Assembly: GCF_030272615.1 (NCBI RefSeq) | Contig: NC_081406.1 | Span: forward strand, 117,312,847 to 117,376,846 | From: Cryptomeria japonica | Lineage: Eukaryota > Streptophyta > Pinopsida > Cupressales > Cupressaceae | Length of the DNA stretch: 64,000 nucleotides | Direction: 5' to 3' | Shown here: positions 49,100 through 60,650 of the stretch, in pieces | How positions within the stretch are numbered: position 1 is the stretch's first letter | Layout of the letters: each line of letters opens with the position of its first letter | Notes under the pieces: model-generated | Told to the model about the DNA's origin: nothing | Seen by the model: the letters and a program-made list of their open reading frames with translations, nothing else | Databases searched by the model: none | Translations under genes and position numbers: made by a program

Positions 49100-50408
49100 T
49101 GATGGTATGATGAAAGAATAAGTATCTGGTAGAATGTTGAGAGGGGCAGTGAATCAGTATATTGAAAAACTTATACAAAGTTCCCAAACTCAAAGTCAGT
49201 CAAACAAAGGAAACATATCCCAGTCAAGATCAATATTCATAAGAATACTTGACATTAACTGGCTTAACTATTATGACAACTTTAATAGTAGACAACTTCA
49301 ATCTTTTAAACATCGACAATGCTTAATCATAACTCAACATATTCAACTCTCAATGCTTCTACTTAACATGCCTTGTCAGAAGTTAACCAAATAAACAAAT
49401 AAGATCACAACCACAGAAGCATTTACCACTTGACACAAATGTTTATACGTGGAAAACTCAAATAGGTAAAAACCACGGTGAGATGAGACTCACAAGGATA
49501 GCTATTTGAACTCTTCTGAAGTTCACCCGATTAGGAGCCAAGCCTATTAAATATTTACAATAGGTCCTGTTAAGAACTAATTCTGGTTAGGAATCACCCA
49601 GTTAAGTTATTTTCAAATATGCCTTGATGAAAAGAACAATACCCTGTTAGGAGGAACCTCGCAGGAGGATTTAAGAATCCAAGCTAATGGACCACCTTGA
49701 TAGAGGATTTAATGAGTAACCAAGCTTGTTAGAGCTTACCCGATTAAGGGATTTCACTTCTGCTGTAATTGTTAGAAAACAACAGGTTTTCTTGATTTGT
49801 CTGAGTAGCACTACATTTGCTTGATCAAATCCTTCTAAGCTTCAATCTGCCTTCACTCAAAGTGCAGATCCATTCATTGGTTAGGCAACTACACACTCAA
49901 TAGGTTTCTATCAATCTTGCCAGCAACCTTTACACACAACTTCATCAACCTTAAATAAAAATCAATTAGGTCAGTAACACAACAAAAAACTAATTCTCAT
50001 CATCGAGATTACACACAAGTCAATACAATCTTGACCATTAGAAATCATGACAATGTCTTCACATTCTTCAAGAAAATTCCAACTGCTCCACGATCACCGC
50101 TTCATCGGACTGTGTAACTCATCACACGTTGTGCATTAGATGCAATCCACTTTTCTCCTTCCCGAGACAAAAAACAAATGTGCCAAATCAATTTGAACAT
50201 ATCCTCATACAATGATCACACGTGTCTCCATCATTACCACTTATCAGATAATAAACCAACAAACTTGATTGGTTAGGGTTTAACAGCTGATAGGGTTTAT
50301 TGGTTACATTACATAGAAAGGTTTAACCCTTTACACCGGTTCACCGGTTCAACTCACAAACTTTACATACCGGTGTAGTTTAAGAAAGGCTTAAGAAAAA
50401 TGCCAACA
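49100..50408 (-). repeat. 5' LTR of the copia element, with an internal deletion and filler
   Basis: This is 1,309 bp and matches 43130-44568 until about 50374. There roughly 150 bp are missing and replaced by a short stretch resembling host DNA at 50423-50450. It ends ATGCCAACA like its partner. Confidence 0.88.
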
Positions 50409-50413
50409 TGATC

Positions 50414-53111
50414 CAATCGATGTAGGTCAAGGAAGGCTTAAGAAAAATGGAACTCTTCAACGTTATGTCAACGTGAAAGTAAACCATTGCTAGAAAAGCT
50501 TAGAAACATGGACTCCTGGGATGAGGTAAAAAAAGAGATGGAGAAAATTGCCACTGACAATAACATTTTAAGAGTAGAAATGTCATCACAAATTATGGTA
50601 TTGCACACATAGAGGATGATAGAGGAGGACCTGGGCATCCAAAATAGGAGGTCCTACAATTTCTACCAAAAATATGCTAATCCATCAAACAAATCTATTC
50701 CCAAATCAATTCTACAAGAATGTAAAGAGAGTTATTGGACTCAAACCAAAATAAATGATTTTTGGACTATGAGTAAGAATCTCGTTGAACCAAAGACCAG
50801 TGCAGAATTTGAGACCATCGACGAGGATGAAGAGTTTAGCAAATTGTAGAATATGGAGCATCCCACAACAGCATATGACAGGAGTGAAGATGATGATGAG
50901 TATGAGGTTTAGCCCACTCTAACAACTACTACAGTCCCTGAAATATTAGGTGGAGTCAATGAGTCCATGAAAGGAAAATATAACAAAGGGGAAAACATTA
51001 TGGAAAAAATGGGTTTTGAAGGTGGTGGTCTAGGTCCCAGGGAAGGCATTTGGTATCCACTTGAGGTACAACTTCCATCAGATTCAAAATCAAAAGCTCC
51101 TGTTAAACCAGTCATTGGACTTGATTCTTCAGATTCATCATGGAAAGGTACTACTCATTACCCTCAGGGTCCACCTACATTTGTTTTAGGTTCAAATCCA
51201 CAACCACCACTACGTCTTGGTATTCCCATTGGTAGTGAGTCAAGTGCCACTGCCATTGGTGGAGAATCCGGGGATAGTATTCCTATTATTGTTCAGTCAA
51301 GTGCCGCTGTGACTGGTGGGGTTGGCATGGGTACTACTACTGATACTAGTTGTCTTTGTGTTGGACAAGGGCTACAACAAAATATCACTCGCAAGAGGCC
51401 ACTAGTGGTAGATACTCAATCTCATACTATTGAGAATCCTATATCAAGTGCCACTGACACTACAAATCAATCATTTGTAGCTTCAGATCACACACCTCAA
51501 AAGATTATGAAAACTACACATGAAAGTGTCAGTGGGATAGGATCAAGAAAGGTTGTTGGTAATCCTAGTAATGCATTAGTTAAAACTATAGGCATAAGTG
51601 GAACTGGAGCCTCTATTATTCCTATGTCACCTTTCAAACATTCAACTGCTTCAGCAAGCCAAGATTTTCAATTTCTTGATTACTATGAAAAATCTAAACA
51701 CACAACAAATGCAAATAAAGAAAAAAAGAGAGCATTTCATAGGGTTGCCCTGAGTGAAGTTTTAGATGAACAGCCTACAAGGAACAGGGTATTTCCAACA
51801 TATGACGCACACAAAGATATGATGGAGTTCATGGTTGTTATTCCCCCAACTAAATATAAAAATCCACCACACAGTCAGATAGATCCCTCTGAATTTCAAG
51901 TTAGCACCCTCCAAATGGATTTTTCCAGAGTACATAATGTGGACTAAATTAGTGTGTCAAAAAGGACTAATGAAGTGGTCTACACTTCATTGCTAAAGGT
52001 GGAGAAAAAAAAAACTAGAGAAACAAATAAAAAAGTTACAAGCAGACTTGGAAAATAAAAAATCAAAGAGGAAAGTAGTAGATAACAAGTGCAATGATTT
52101 ATAGAAAAGGATAAAAAATTTAGACTCTGTAGTAGAAATTTCAGAGCAAGAGAAGATGGATGCAGAATTGAAGGACATGAGAGAAAAACTGGCTAAAAGC
52201 AATAAAAAAATTGATGAGGAAAGAGCCAATTTTAAAAAATTATACAAAAGTTATGAGTCTGTTGTTGTCGAAATAAGAAAAATACGGGACCTATTGGATC
52301 ATGAGAAGGAAAATAAAAATATTTGCAAGAGGAAGTAGAGGAAGAAAGAAAAAAATGTGTACAAATGAAAGAAGACCTGCACAATACAAATGATAAAATT
52401 AAAACTTTGGAGGATAGAGTGAAAGATAATATGAAAAATGCAATGAAGTATATACAAGAAAACATTTGGCGGCAAATAATGTAGAGGAGTGATAAGTTGT
52501 GTGAATGGTTTGAATTGAATGAAAGTCTGAGAGTAATTTATATGAAAATCAAAGGGCACTTTGAGAAGAGAATACATGCTTATTCAAAAGAGGATATGGA
52601 AAAACAGATTCTACAAGTAGTCTATGGTACCAGTGACAGCTACTTGGCATCCAAGGGAATTAAGAGTTGCATTGATGCCACAGTTAAGACATCATCTATC
52701 ATTAAAAAATGCTAGAAACTAAGGGAAACATCAGAAGTTATGGATAAATGTGGCAAAAAGATATTGAAGTTGCAAGAAAAGAAAACTAATTTGATTAAAC
52801 TTGGTTTGCCTAAGACCATTGACCCATCAAATAAATTCATTGGAAAAGAAGCTTACAAAAAAAGAATGGAGATAAAAATGAAGTATGATTTAGACTTGCT
52901 TCCTAAGGACACAACTCCCCAAAGCTTTTTGGAATTCATCCAGCCATTTACAACTCTGAATTCAGTATTGGGTGAAACAGTGATGTCAAGTCACTCTTCT
53001 AAATATGGAATGTTGACAAAGTTGTAGTTGACTTTCCATAGTTTACAGAGTATTGACCTTCCATCAGATGAAGAGTGGAGCACTCTACAAAACCTGGCAC
53101 ATAAATCTTAA
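50414..53111 (+). pseudogene. G-patch/coiled-coil gene, C-terminal part (after the copia insertion)
   Basis: Continues the gene from 41768. After IDVGQGRLKKNGTLQRYV and a frame change, one frame runs from MDSWDEVKKEMEK (50511) to 51947 with TAG stops at 50610, 50847 and 50910. A G-patch, IMEKMGFEGGGLGPREG, sits near 50990-51045; G-patches usually mark RNA-processing or helicase partner proteins. A Ser/Thr/Gly-rich linker follows. From 52014 there is a long Lys/Glu-rich coiled coil (LEKQIKKLQADLENKK, ELKDMREKLAKSNKKIDEE), broken by stops and shifts, ending near 53111 (EEWSTLQNLAHKS). With the N-terminal part the ancestral protein was on the order of 1,300 residues. I know no hAT companion protein of this make-up; an accessory or captured gene are both possible. 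Confidence 0.6.
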
Positions 53112-54006
53112 GAATCATAGTATGTATTACATAATTTTCTTCTTTTACTCTTAATTTCAAGGTTTTATGTTTTTTCTGTTTGGAATTTGGCATCGCTTGA
53201 AATGACTCTGTTGTATGAATCTAAAAAAACTAGCACTTGCTATTGCAAAATTGCTAATCTAGCCTATGAATCTATGATGCACAGTGCAAAACTTCAGCTT
53301 GTAAATTTATATTCTCAAATTCTCCCAAGCTTTAACATTTCTGCATCTCTCTATTTCTAATTACTAGGCTTTGGGCATTGATATTATCTATATTTAATTT
53401 GTCATGGCGTGAATTAATATTTAATTTTGAACTCTATTTTTTGAACAGGAGACATCAAACTTGTAGTAGTTGTTAAATTGCTAATTCAGCCTATGATGGC
53501 CATGTAAATCTATGTTGAGTTTGTGATTTTGATGTTGAGTCTTCACAAGTTGCAATTTGATCTAAAGCTGTTGTTGCTCCCTTGTTTCTATAAAAGGGAA
53601 TTCAGGGTCATTTGCAAAGGGTTCTGAAACTTTGTATTGACTTTTGCATGGAGAATCACATAGATTGGTGTATTACTATTGAATGAATTGTATTATATAA
53701 CTATATTGTGAAAGAATTAATGAAAATCTAAGTTCTCAAACATGTCTAAATAAACAATAAACATCTCTATATCAATAAACACATTATGGTATTTTATTAT
53801 TCTATTTTAAATCTAGAAATAGAAAGTTGAAAAATACAATTACAAATCTATATTAAATTCTAATTACAAAAAGTAATATGCTTTTGTAATATGAATGATG
53901 AGATACAGTAATAAGATTAATAAATACCAATCTCTTACAGTTGCCATTCATCCTCATCAAATTCAGACCTTTCTTGATTCTTGTCTGTGGTTTCTTCACT
54001 CTAAGT
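53112..54006. other. Gap between the convergent genes of the hAT-like element
   Basis: AT-rich DNA that should hold the 3' untranslated regions of both genes. The repeated words AATTGCTAATCTAGCCTATGA (from 53250) and AAATTGCTAATTCAGCCTATG (near 53475) suggest a local duplication. No gene seen. Confidence 0.5.
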
Positions 54007-56645
54007 CTACATACCTTCGTTGAACTGCATCTCAATGCTACCAGTAGGTCCAGTACATGAGTCAATAGTCCTACTGGAACTTTGGTTTGAAGTGTTGCCC
54101 AAACCTCTTCTTTCACATTTGGACCTCCAGATTTGCAATTCCCTATCGTAAGGAAAAGTGTGGACATCATACCTAGATGTATAGAGCCTCAAACAATTTT
54201 CCAAAATTTTGTCTAGTTTGTTTCTTAGCTTTGATTGTAGGAACCCCAAAGCACTAAAAACTCTCTCATATTCCATCGAACCCAATATCATGGTAAGACA
54301 TAAATCAGCAAGCTTCAAATATTCTAGCATTGAATCGTGCAATGCTGCGTTCTTAGCTACATATTTCCAAAGCCTTGTTAAGGATCCCTCTTCGTGGGGG
54401 TTCCCAATTTTTCCATATTGTTCTCTCATAGTGTATGCAAAATGAGATGATTGCTCTCAAAGGTGAGTTTCATCTAATATTCCATTTATAGTTACTCCAT
54501 TCAATTCTCTAGATATGCAAAATCTTTTTATCAAAGTCAATAGCTTACTTTGAAAATCAGTTGCACTGTTGAGGCTCCAATAATGAGGAAACACAATAGA
54601 CATGGCTTCGAGTAGGTTGTCAAGAGGGAATCTACTTCTAATTTGTGAGGAATGATCATACGCAATTTTCTTCACAAAAGTAGTTACAGTCTCAACAATC
54701 TTGTTGAAATATTCCTTTGTAACTCTTGCTAGTTGCTTCCTAGGGCACTTTCCTGGTTCCTCGGGGTTGACTGTAGCATAGAAGTGCATTGGTATCTCAA
54801 CTCCCCGTACATTAGCACATACCTCCCCATCTGCACCAATTTGTAAAAAGTTATCAGGATTGTTCAAATCTATGAGTGTCTGCCACTTAACAATTTTTTC
54901 ATCAGATAGTGTTGGTTTATTTCAATAGAGATTGTTGAGGGTCATGCATGTTATCTTACCCAACGTAGCATATTCTATAATATACAAAGCTCTTTTTTGG
55001 GCAGCCTTCATAAAATTCCTCATTTCCTCTAGCATGGGCAGAAGAGCTGCTAAAGTTAAGAGTGTCTCTAGATTACTTAACCTCCAAAGAAGGTCAGGAA
55101 AATTTTGGTTGATCTGATTCATCGTGAGTTCTATGAAATAGTCCAATCAAGGATGGATATTCTGAAAAAAATCGATGCGCTGGACCATCCAAAGAGATCC
55201 ATCTAGCATCATTATCCTTGAGAAGCTTGTTCCCATCAGTTATTCCATCAGCAAAGTGTTGAAATTCCATAAATCACTTGGGACTTTGACAGAAGTGTGA
55301 GTAGAGCTCTTTGATTAAAATTTTAATTTTTTTACCCAAACAAACTTGCTCACAATTCCAAAATCTAGATTCATTCTGTGAGCCATGCAATGAATTGCAG
55401 TAATGTACGGTGCAAATAAAGTTTTAGTCTTTGTACAAAGACCGTTCCTATGACCTTGCATTACTAAAGTCCATCTGCTCCAACACAAACCATTTTTTTG
55501 GCAACCATCATGTCATCCATACCTCCATATTCTATTAAACTTCTCTTTACTAGTTGAAACAAATTTTTCGTTGTCGCACTCTCCTTCACTTTAGCAACAG
55601 ATAGTAGATGAGGTTGGTGGGTATGATTCTCTATAGTATAAACATGCATGCATACCCATGAAGTATTGTCTACTGCCATAACTTCGTCTAAAGAAAATGC
55701 AATAAAGTTTGACTCTATTATTTTTTCCTTTACATCTTCTTTTTCAACCTCAGCAAGACAACTTGCCCATTCCCATCCAATGTTTACTGGCCAGTGTCTA
55801 TTAGGATAGTTAGGAACTTTCAAAAAGTGTAATAAACCACTAATTTATGGGAAATCTATCATAGCACACCCTCTTCTCAAAATATAAAAAATAATGCTTA
55901 ACTGAACAACTTTTCCCAGTTGTTCTATTTGCATTGTTTTTCCAAAACTAGCTTCAATAGAACCTTTAACTTCTGCAAGATTCGTCTATATTTTCTCATG
56001 AAAATAATACTCTTCATCATTCCTCACATGCTTACATTCCTCCTTTGTTTTCCATCTTATCACTGATTGTTCAACCCCATCTATCATTTGCTTTTCATAA
56101 ACTTTACCCATATGCTTTTCTATGGTGTCAAATTTTAGCTACAACCTAATTTCCTTGTTATGTTTCCAAGTGCAAATCTTACACCTGCATTCTATTGGAG
56201 GCTTGCCTTCAATTGGATTCTCCACAAGTTCAATGAATTGATACTTTGATGCCCAATTAATTTGAAAATTCCTCACTGACATATCCCACTCCCGATCCTT
56301 TTTTTATTGTGGTTTATTCTTTTTAGATCTGGCTTTTCTTTTCCCCTCCCATGCATTATCATCAATGGCATTATCACCAAAGTCGATTATATCATTCTGG
56401 CTAACTTGGGCATCTACCAAATAATTTTCTTCAAGATCATCCTGATCTGAGATATCAAGTTCACCGTCATCTTCAACATGCAGTGTAGGTTGCGAATTTT
56501 GTACTTGTACTTCTGATGATGTACCTTCCTGATTCTCACCACAATCTTTTCCAAATCCAAAGTACGAAGACAATGTTTTTCTTTTTGTTGGCCTCTCATG
56601 GCCTTCCCCACATTCAGGTTTCCTACCCTTCTTCTTGTTCGACAT
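54007..56645 (-). pseudogene. hAT-superfamily transposase
   Basis: ATG 56645 (MSNKKKGRKPECGEGHERP) lies in an exon whose acceptor TTTTTTGGCAG is just upstream. Next is a BED-like zinc-finger region near 56.1-56.25 kb (CRCKICTWKHNKE and HMGKVYEKQ). The catalytic core near 55.5-55.8 kb has FIAFSLDEVMAVDNTSWVC and KKMVCVGADGL, and the AIHCMAHRMNL box is near 55.4 kb. The C-terminal dimerisation domain has SMEYERVFSALGFLQSKLRN and HTFPYDRELQIW. It ends at 54007. The fit to ZNF862/ZMYM-like hAT proteins is by motif. Damage: TAA 56304, a frame change near 55460 and further stops (54922, 54433). It is the gene that would have moved the surrounding element and lies 0.83 kb from the inferred right end. 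Confidence 0.85.
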
Positions 56646-56658
56646 CTCCAACGCAATA

Positions 56659-57344
56659 AAGGCTGCCAAAAAAATATCAATTTGTTGAAGAAGCAATAAT
56701 AGACTTTAAAGTATAATATATGTTTCATTGGCCCTATGACCTACAATCTAGATGTTTGAGGTTTGAATGTCCCGACTGACCACTTGGCACTGATGGGTCG
56801 CCACTAAATAAAAATGAACTCAACAGTGCAAACAAATATAGATAAATTCAGAATAACATTATAACACTTCAAAAATATGATAGCTCACCTTTAGGTCACT
56901 AGCAGTCACCAATGTAGTCAACAACAATGATTTTCCTTAGTCTAAAACTTTGCTATTGATCAGAATTCAGAGCCTAGAATCCACTAGATTGTGTAGAGAT
57001 AGATTTTATCTTTGCATGTATTCATACCAATCCTTATATGGTGAATTCTATGGGAATTTTATATGGCATACAAATATTTGACGAATCCCACGTAACTATA
57101 ACACGACTTATGTAATTTTCAAGGCGATTATGATTCATCCAGATAATTGGAAAATACAATATAGTTGGAGAAAGTTGGGGTGAATGGAGACAGGCGTCGG
57201 CAAAATGTTGGGCGAATTGGGTTCTCCTAGATAACAAATCTTCACATGCCTATAGGAGAATTATGATCATCTATTAAGGCAACCTCAGAGAGTGTAGGTA
57301 AAAAAAATAAATTTACCATGTGCCCATCATATATTGTATTGGCG
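56659..57344 (-). promoter_or_regulatory. Upstream region of the hAT transposase
   Basis: Between the transposase start and the right end there is no coding signal. The short frames near 57.1 kb look spurious. The promoter and a leader exon of the transposase should be here, but I cannot place a TATA box with confidence. Confidence 0.4.
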
Positions 57345-57468
57345 AAATCCTCACATATAAACATTTAATGTTTTGGTGACATGGCCACCCCCAGTCGGTG
57401 CAAAATATTCGCCATTTCCTAGGTCACCGACATGGAAAATTCACCATTGGTGAATATTCGCCACTAAA
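57345..57468. repeat. Right subterminal motif cluster of the hAT-like element
   Basis: TTGGCGAAATCC, AAAATATTCGCCAT and GAATATTCGCCACT recur within 120 bp, in mixed orientation. GTCACCGACATGG and TTCACCATTGGTGAA add short inverted motifs. They mirror the GGCGA cluster at 35772-36090. Confidence 0.5.
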
Positions 57469-57478
57469 GTAATCACTA
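57463..57478 (-). repeat. Right terminal inverted repeat of the hAT-like element
   Basis: Read inward on the minus strand: TAGTGATTACTTTAGT, matching the left end in 11 of 16 bases. It is followed outside by AGAGGGAG, the candidate target duplication. Confidence 0.5.
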
Positions 57479-57560
57479 AGAGGGAGAGAGAGATATACTA
57501 GGGGAGAGGGAGAGAGAGAGAGATTAGGGAAGAGGGGGAGAGAGAGATATTAGGGGAGAG
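57479..57560. repeat. GA-rich purine tract, right part
   Basis: Same unit type (GAGAGATTAGGG, GATATTAGGGGAGAGG) as 35325-35672, interpreted as the other half of one tract split by the hAT-like insertion. Confidence 0.85.
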
Positions 57561-58290
57561 GGGTCATATGACCCCTTAAGACCCATAACGACCCAATATG
57601 GTGTCATAAGGGGTCATATTATGTCCTAAGGGGTCATATTATGTCCTAAGGGGTCATATGGTGTCTTAAGGGGTGATATGACACAATATGACCCCTTAGG
57701 ACATAGTATGACCCATAGTAACATAATTTGGTGTTGTAAGGGGTCATATGTTGTCTTAAGGGGACATAGGACACAATATGACTCTGTAGGACACAATATG
57801 ACCCATAACGACACCGTATAATGTCGTAAAGGGTTATATGGTATCTTCAGGGGTCATATGACACAGACCCCTTAGGACACAATATGACCTATAACAACAC
57901 AATTTGATGTCATAAGGAGTCATATGGTGTTCTAAGGGGTCATAGGACACAATATGACCCCTAAGGACACCATAGGACCCATAACGATCCAATATGGTGT
58001 CATAAGGGGTCATATGTTGTCCTTAGGGGTCATATGGTATCTCATGACCCCTTAGGACACCGTATGACCCCTAATGAAACCATATGGTGTTATAAGGGGT
58101 CATATGACCTATAACGACACTGTATAGTGTTGTAAAGGGTCATATTATTTCCTAGGGGGTCATATAGTGTCTTAAGGGGTCATATGACACAATATGACCC
58201 CTTAGGACATAATATGACCCATAATGACACAATTTGGTGTCGTAAGGGGTCATATGGTGTCCTAAGGGGTCATAGGACACAATATGATCC
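57561..58290. repeat. Palindromic array of GGGGTCATATGACCCC-type units
   Basis: About seven irregular units of roughly 100 bp alternate AAGGGGTCATATGGTGTC with its complements and CCATAACGACAC. Many local hairpins form around TCCTAAGGGGTCAT and ATGACCCCTTAGGA. The core TCCTAAGGGG is also the core of the array at 12850-16250. Confidence 0.85.
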
Positions 58291-58293
58291 TTT

Positions 58294-58348
<55 letters not shown>

Positions 58349-58520
58349 TTCCCTTTCCCCTCCCTCTCTCTCCTCCCTCCCCCCTCTCCCTCCCTCTCCC
58401 CTAATCTCTCTCTCTCTCCCTTCCCCCCCTCTCTCTCTCTCCCCTAATCTCTCTATCTCCCTTCCCCCCTCTCTCTCCCCTCTCTCTCCCCCACTCCCCC
58501 CTCTCCCTCTCCCTAATATC
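58291..58520. repeat. CT-rich pyrimidine tract, inverted partner of the GA tract
   Basis: TCTCTCTCTC and CCCTAATCTCTCTCTC units are the reverse complement of the GAGAGATTAGGG units at 57479-57560, so the palindromic array is framed by an inverted pair of low-complexity arms. Confidence 0.9.
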
Positions 58521-59039
58521 ATATACTAATATATTATTAATATATTAATAAACAATAGACTAATTATGTGCAAATTTAGTTATTGAATTTACTTATTAAA
58601 TTCGGTAAAGTATGTGCTATTGATTTAAACACATGAATTTGATTGCATGAATTTCAAATATTAAGGTAGAGGATGTAAGATGAAAGAATGAATAAATGAA
58701 TGATTTTGATGGATTTTAAAATGTGAATTATGGTCACAAGTTTGAATGCATTTATGCATACTTGTTTATTGTTACCCTTTCAAATTATTTTGATATTTTG
58801 TCAAGGAATCTTATAAATTTGATGCAATGTTTAAAGACATTCATTGTCAAAATGATTGATTATTGGACAAATATGAACAAAACATGTTATGTTCACGAGG
58901 TGAAATGGGACATTGAATTTTGTTTCACTCTTTTAAGATAGCAATTAGGTATGTGCAAGATCATGAGGGGCCAAAAAGTGGTGATTTTCTGACTAAAATC
59001 TGATTGATAGGTTGATTGAAAAATAGCTATAACTTTCAA
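58521..59039. other. AT-rich spacer
   Basis: No gene seen; a short frame at 58723-58941 is not convincing. Confidence 0.5.
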
Positions 59040-59570
59040 ACGTTATCGCATTTTTTGAATTTGAAACATGTGCCACATTATATTCTTCATATATTATAGG
59101 ATTTAAAAAAAAAAAAAATTCATAAAATTTTGACCAAGTTATGGTGGTGAGACATACAAGCTTTTTATATTTTTAAAAACCTGTAATAAAAAAAATCTTA
59201 ATTAATAATTTATGTCCAAAAAAATTACAAAACAATATGTGTCACATCTAAACATGAGTCTTCTACTTAAATCTATAATGTTATAAGAAAATATTATGAT
59301 TTGATTGTGATTAGGGTGGTTAGACAGACACTCACTTCTTATCCTTTTCCTGAAATTTTCATACTACTACATTGAAATTTCAAAATTTCATCAAATAAAT
59401 TTTTCCTTTTTCAGAAAATAACTAGCAGCTTAGAAACTACATTCAATTTTCTATAGAGTCTATTCTTACATATTTTTGAAATAATACTGGTAATTTATTC
59501 AAATTTTTACGTCAAGTTTCCTAACTCTATTTTCTAATTTTCATTGCCACTTAAAGGCCTATTTGGTTCA
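59040..59570. other. AT-rich module possibly shared with 26270-26830
   Basis: Landmarks in the same order as near 26.4-26.8 kb: CCAAGTTATGGTGG, CTTAGAAACTACATTC, TGCCACTTAAAGG and TTGGTTCAC. Similarity is weak. It would be the far end of copy A. Confidence 0.3.
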
Positions 59571-60650
59571 CATTGATCCTGCACATACCCAACTATTTAA
59601 GTGTTTGAAGCAATAAATATACAACTGTTTTATATTTACATATATATTTGGAAGAATTATTATGTACATCTTTTTCGTATATAGACTTTATATCAGATTA
59701 TGAACTCTTATATCTTCTAACAAAGAATATATACAATTTAACTAAGTTCACAATTATTCACCATGAGATTTATTTATGTCAACTCTCTACCATTGATTTT
59801 TAATAAAATATTTACCATTAAATAAATATTTGAAAAAAAACCGTTAATTACATCTTTTGACTACAAATTGTGATCTTTACTCATTCTTTTATCTATAATA
59901 ATCATTTTTATTACTTTTAACAAAAAGATAAATGTATTAAATAAAACATCAAAATGACTTATTTTATGAAAAACATTGGTGCATAAAATAATTTAAGGTC
60001 AAAAAATCCTATAAATTTTTTAATTTAAAAGTAAAATCATAAAAAATGCAATAGCACATGTGAAAGTTAATGCCATTTAAAGATTCTAGGAAAAAAAAAT
60101 CAAGAAGAAACACTCATTTAAACATACATATAAATTGATCTCTCATTTTTTAAGGGTTTCATATAAATTGTAATTTATTAGTATTATGAGAATCATTTCA
60201 ACCTAATTTTATTATTGGGCCATGAGTTTTATACCATCTTTTTAACAATGTTAACAATGTTTCTTGTATTTTTTACAATAATTTCTGTCTAATTGTAGTA
60301 GATAAAAAATACACTAGAATGATAAAATAAAAGTATCAATCAGTAGGCCCCTACCTTAATACTCAAGAAAATCTGCTCGCTTCACCACAAATTTCACCAA
60401 TGCCCAACAACAACACCTCCTCTAGCCTAATCTAAAATATTTCTCAGTTACAATGAGTTAAAAAAATGATCTCTTATAAGAACATATAGACAAAAAAAAA
60501 AAAGTGGAAAAAAATGGTAGTTGGTAAGAGCATTTATTATTTTTTTGTTGGCAAGAAAGGATGAAATTAAAAAAAACTGATTTTTGTTGGTGGGCAAAGC
60601 AGTTTAGTGGATTTTTATTAATTATTTATTAAGAAAAATTTGAAAAAGGG
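59571..60650. other. AT-rich DNA with no recognisable feature
   Basis: About 1.1 kb of strongly AT-rich sequence with poly-A runs. No frame, repeat family or structure that I can support. Confidence 0.6.

Larger units (their letters stand above)
43130..50408 (-). mobile_element. Ty1/copia retrotransposon, complete but degenerate
   Basis: The element is 7,279 bp, minus strand. LTRs are 43130-44568 and 49100-50408, the target duplication is TGATC (43125-43129 and 50409-50413), the initiator-Met primer site TGGTATCAGAGC is next to the right LTR, and the polypurine tract is next to the left LTR. The interior order is gag, protease, integrase, reverse transcriptase, RNase H, as in copia. It interrupts the G-patch gene. 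The left LTR start reads TA where the right one has TG, and the right LTR has an internal deletion, so it is not young. Confidence 0.93.
35681..57478 (-). mobile_element. Large composite hAT-like transposon, 21.8 kb
   Basis: Inferred borders: left end CAGGGATAACTTTAAG (35681), right end read inward TAGTGATTACTTTAGT (57478), 11 of 16 bases identical. The flanking 8-mers ACATGGAG (35673-35680) and AGAGGGAG (57479-57486) match in 6 of 8. The outside DNA on both sides is the same type of purine tract. Both ends carry subterminal GGCGA motifs. Inside lie a hAT transposase (minus, 54007-56645), a long convergent plus-strand gene (41768-53111), a further plus-strand gene (36727-37302), a gypsy fragment, a satellite, a LINE-like insertion and a complete copia element. 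Without the last two it would be about 12.9 kb, large for hAT. The family fit (8-bp duplication, C/TAGxG ends) is known biology; the borders are my reading. Confidence 0.55.
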
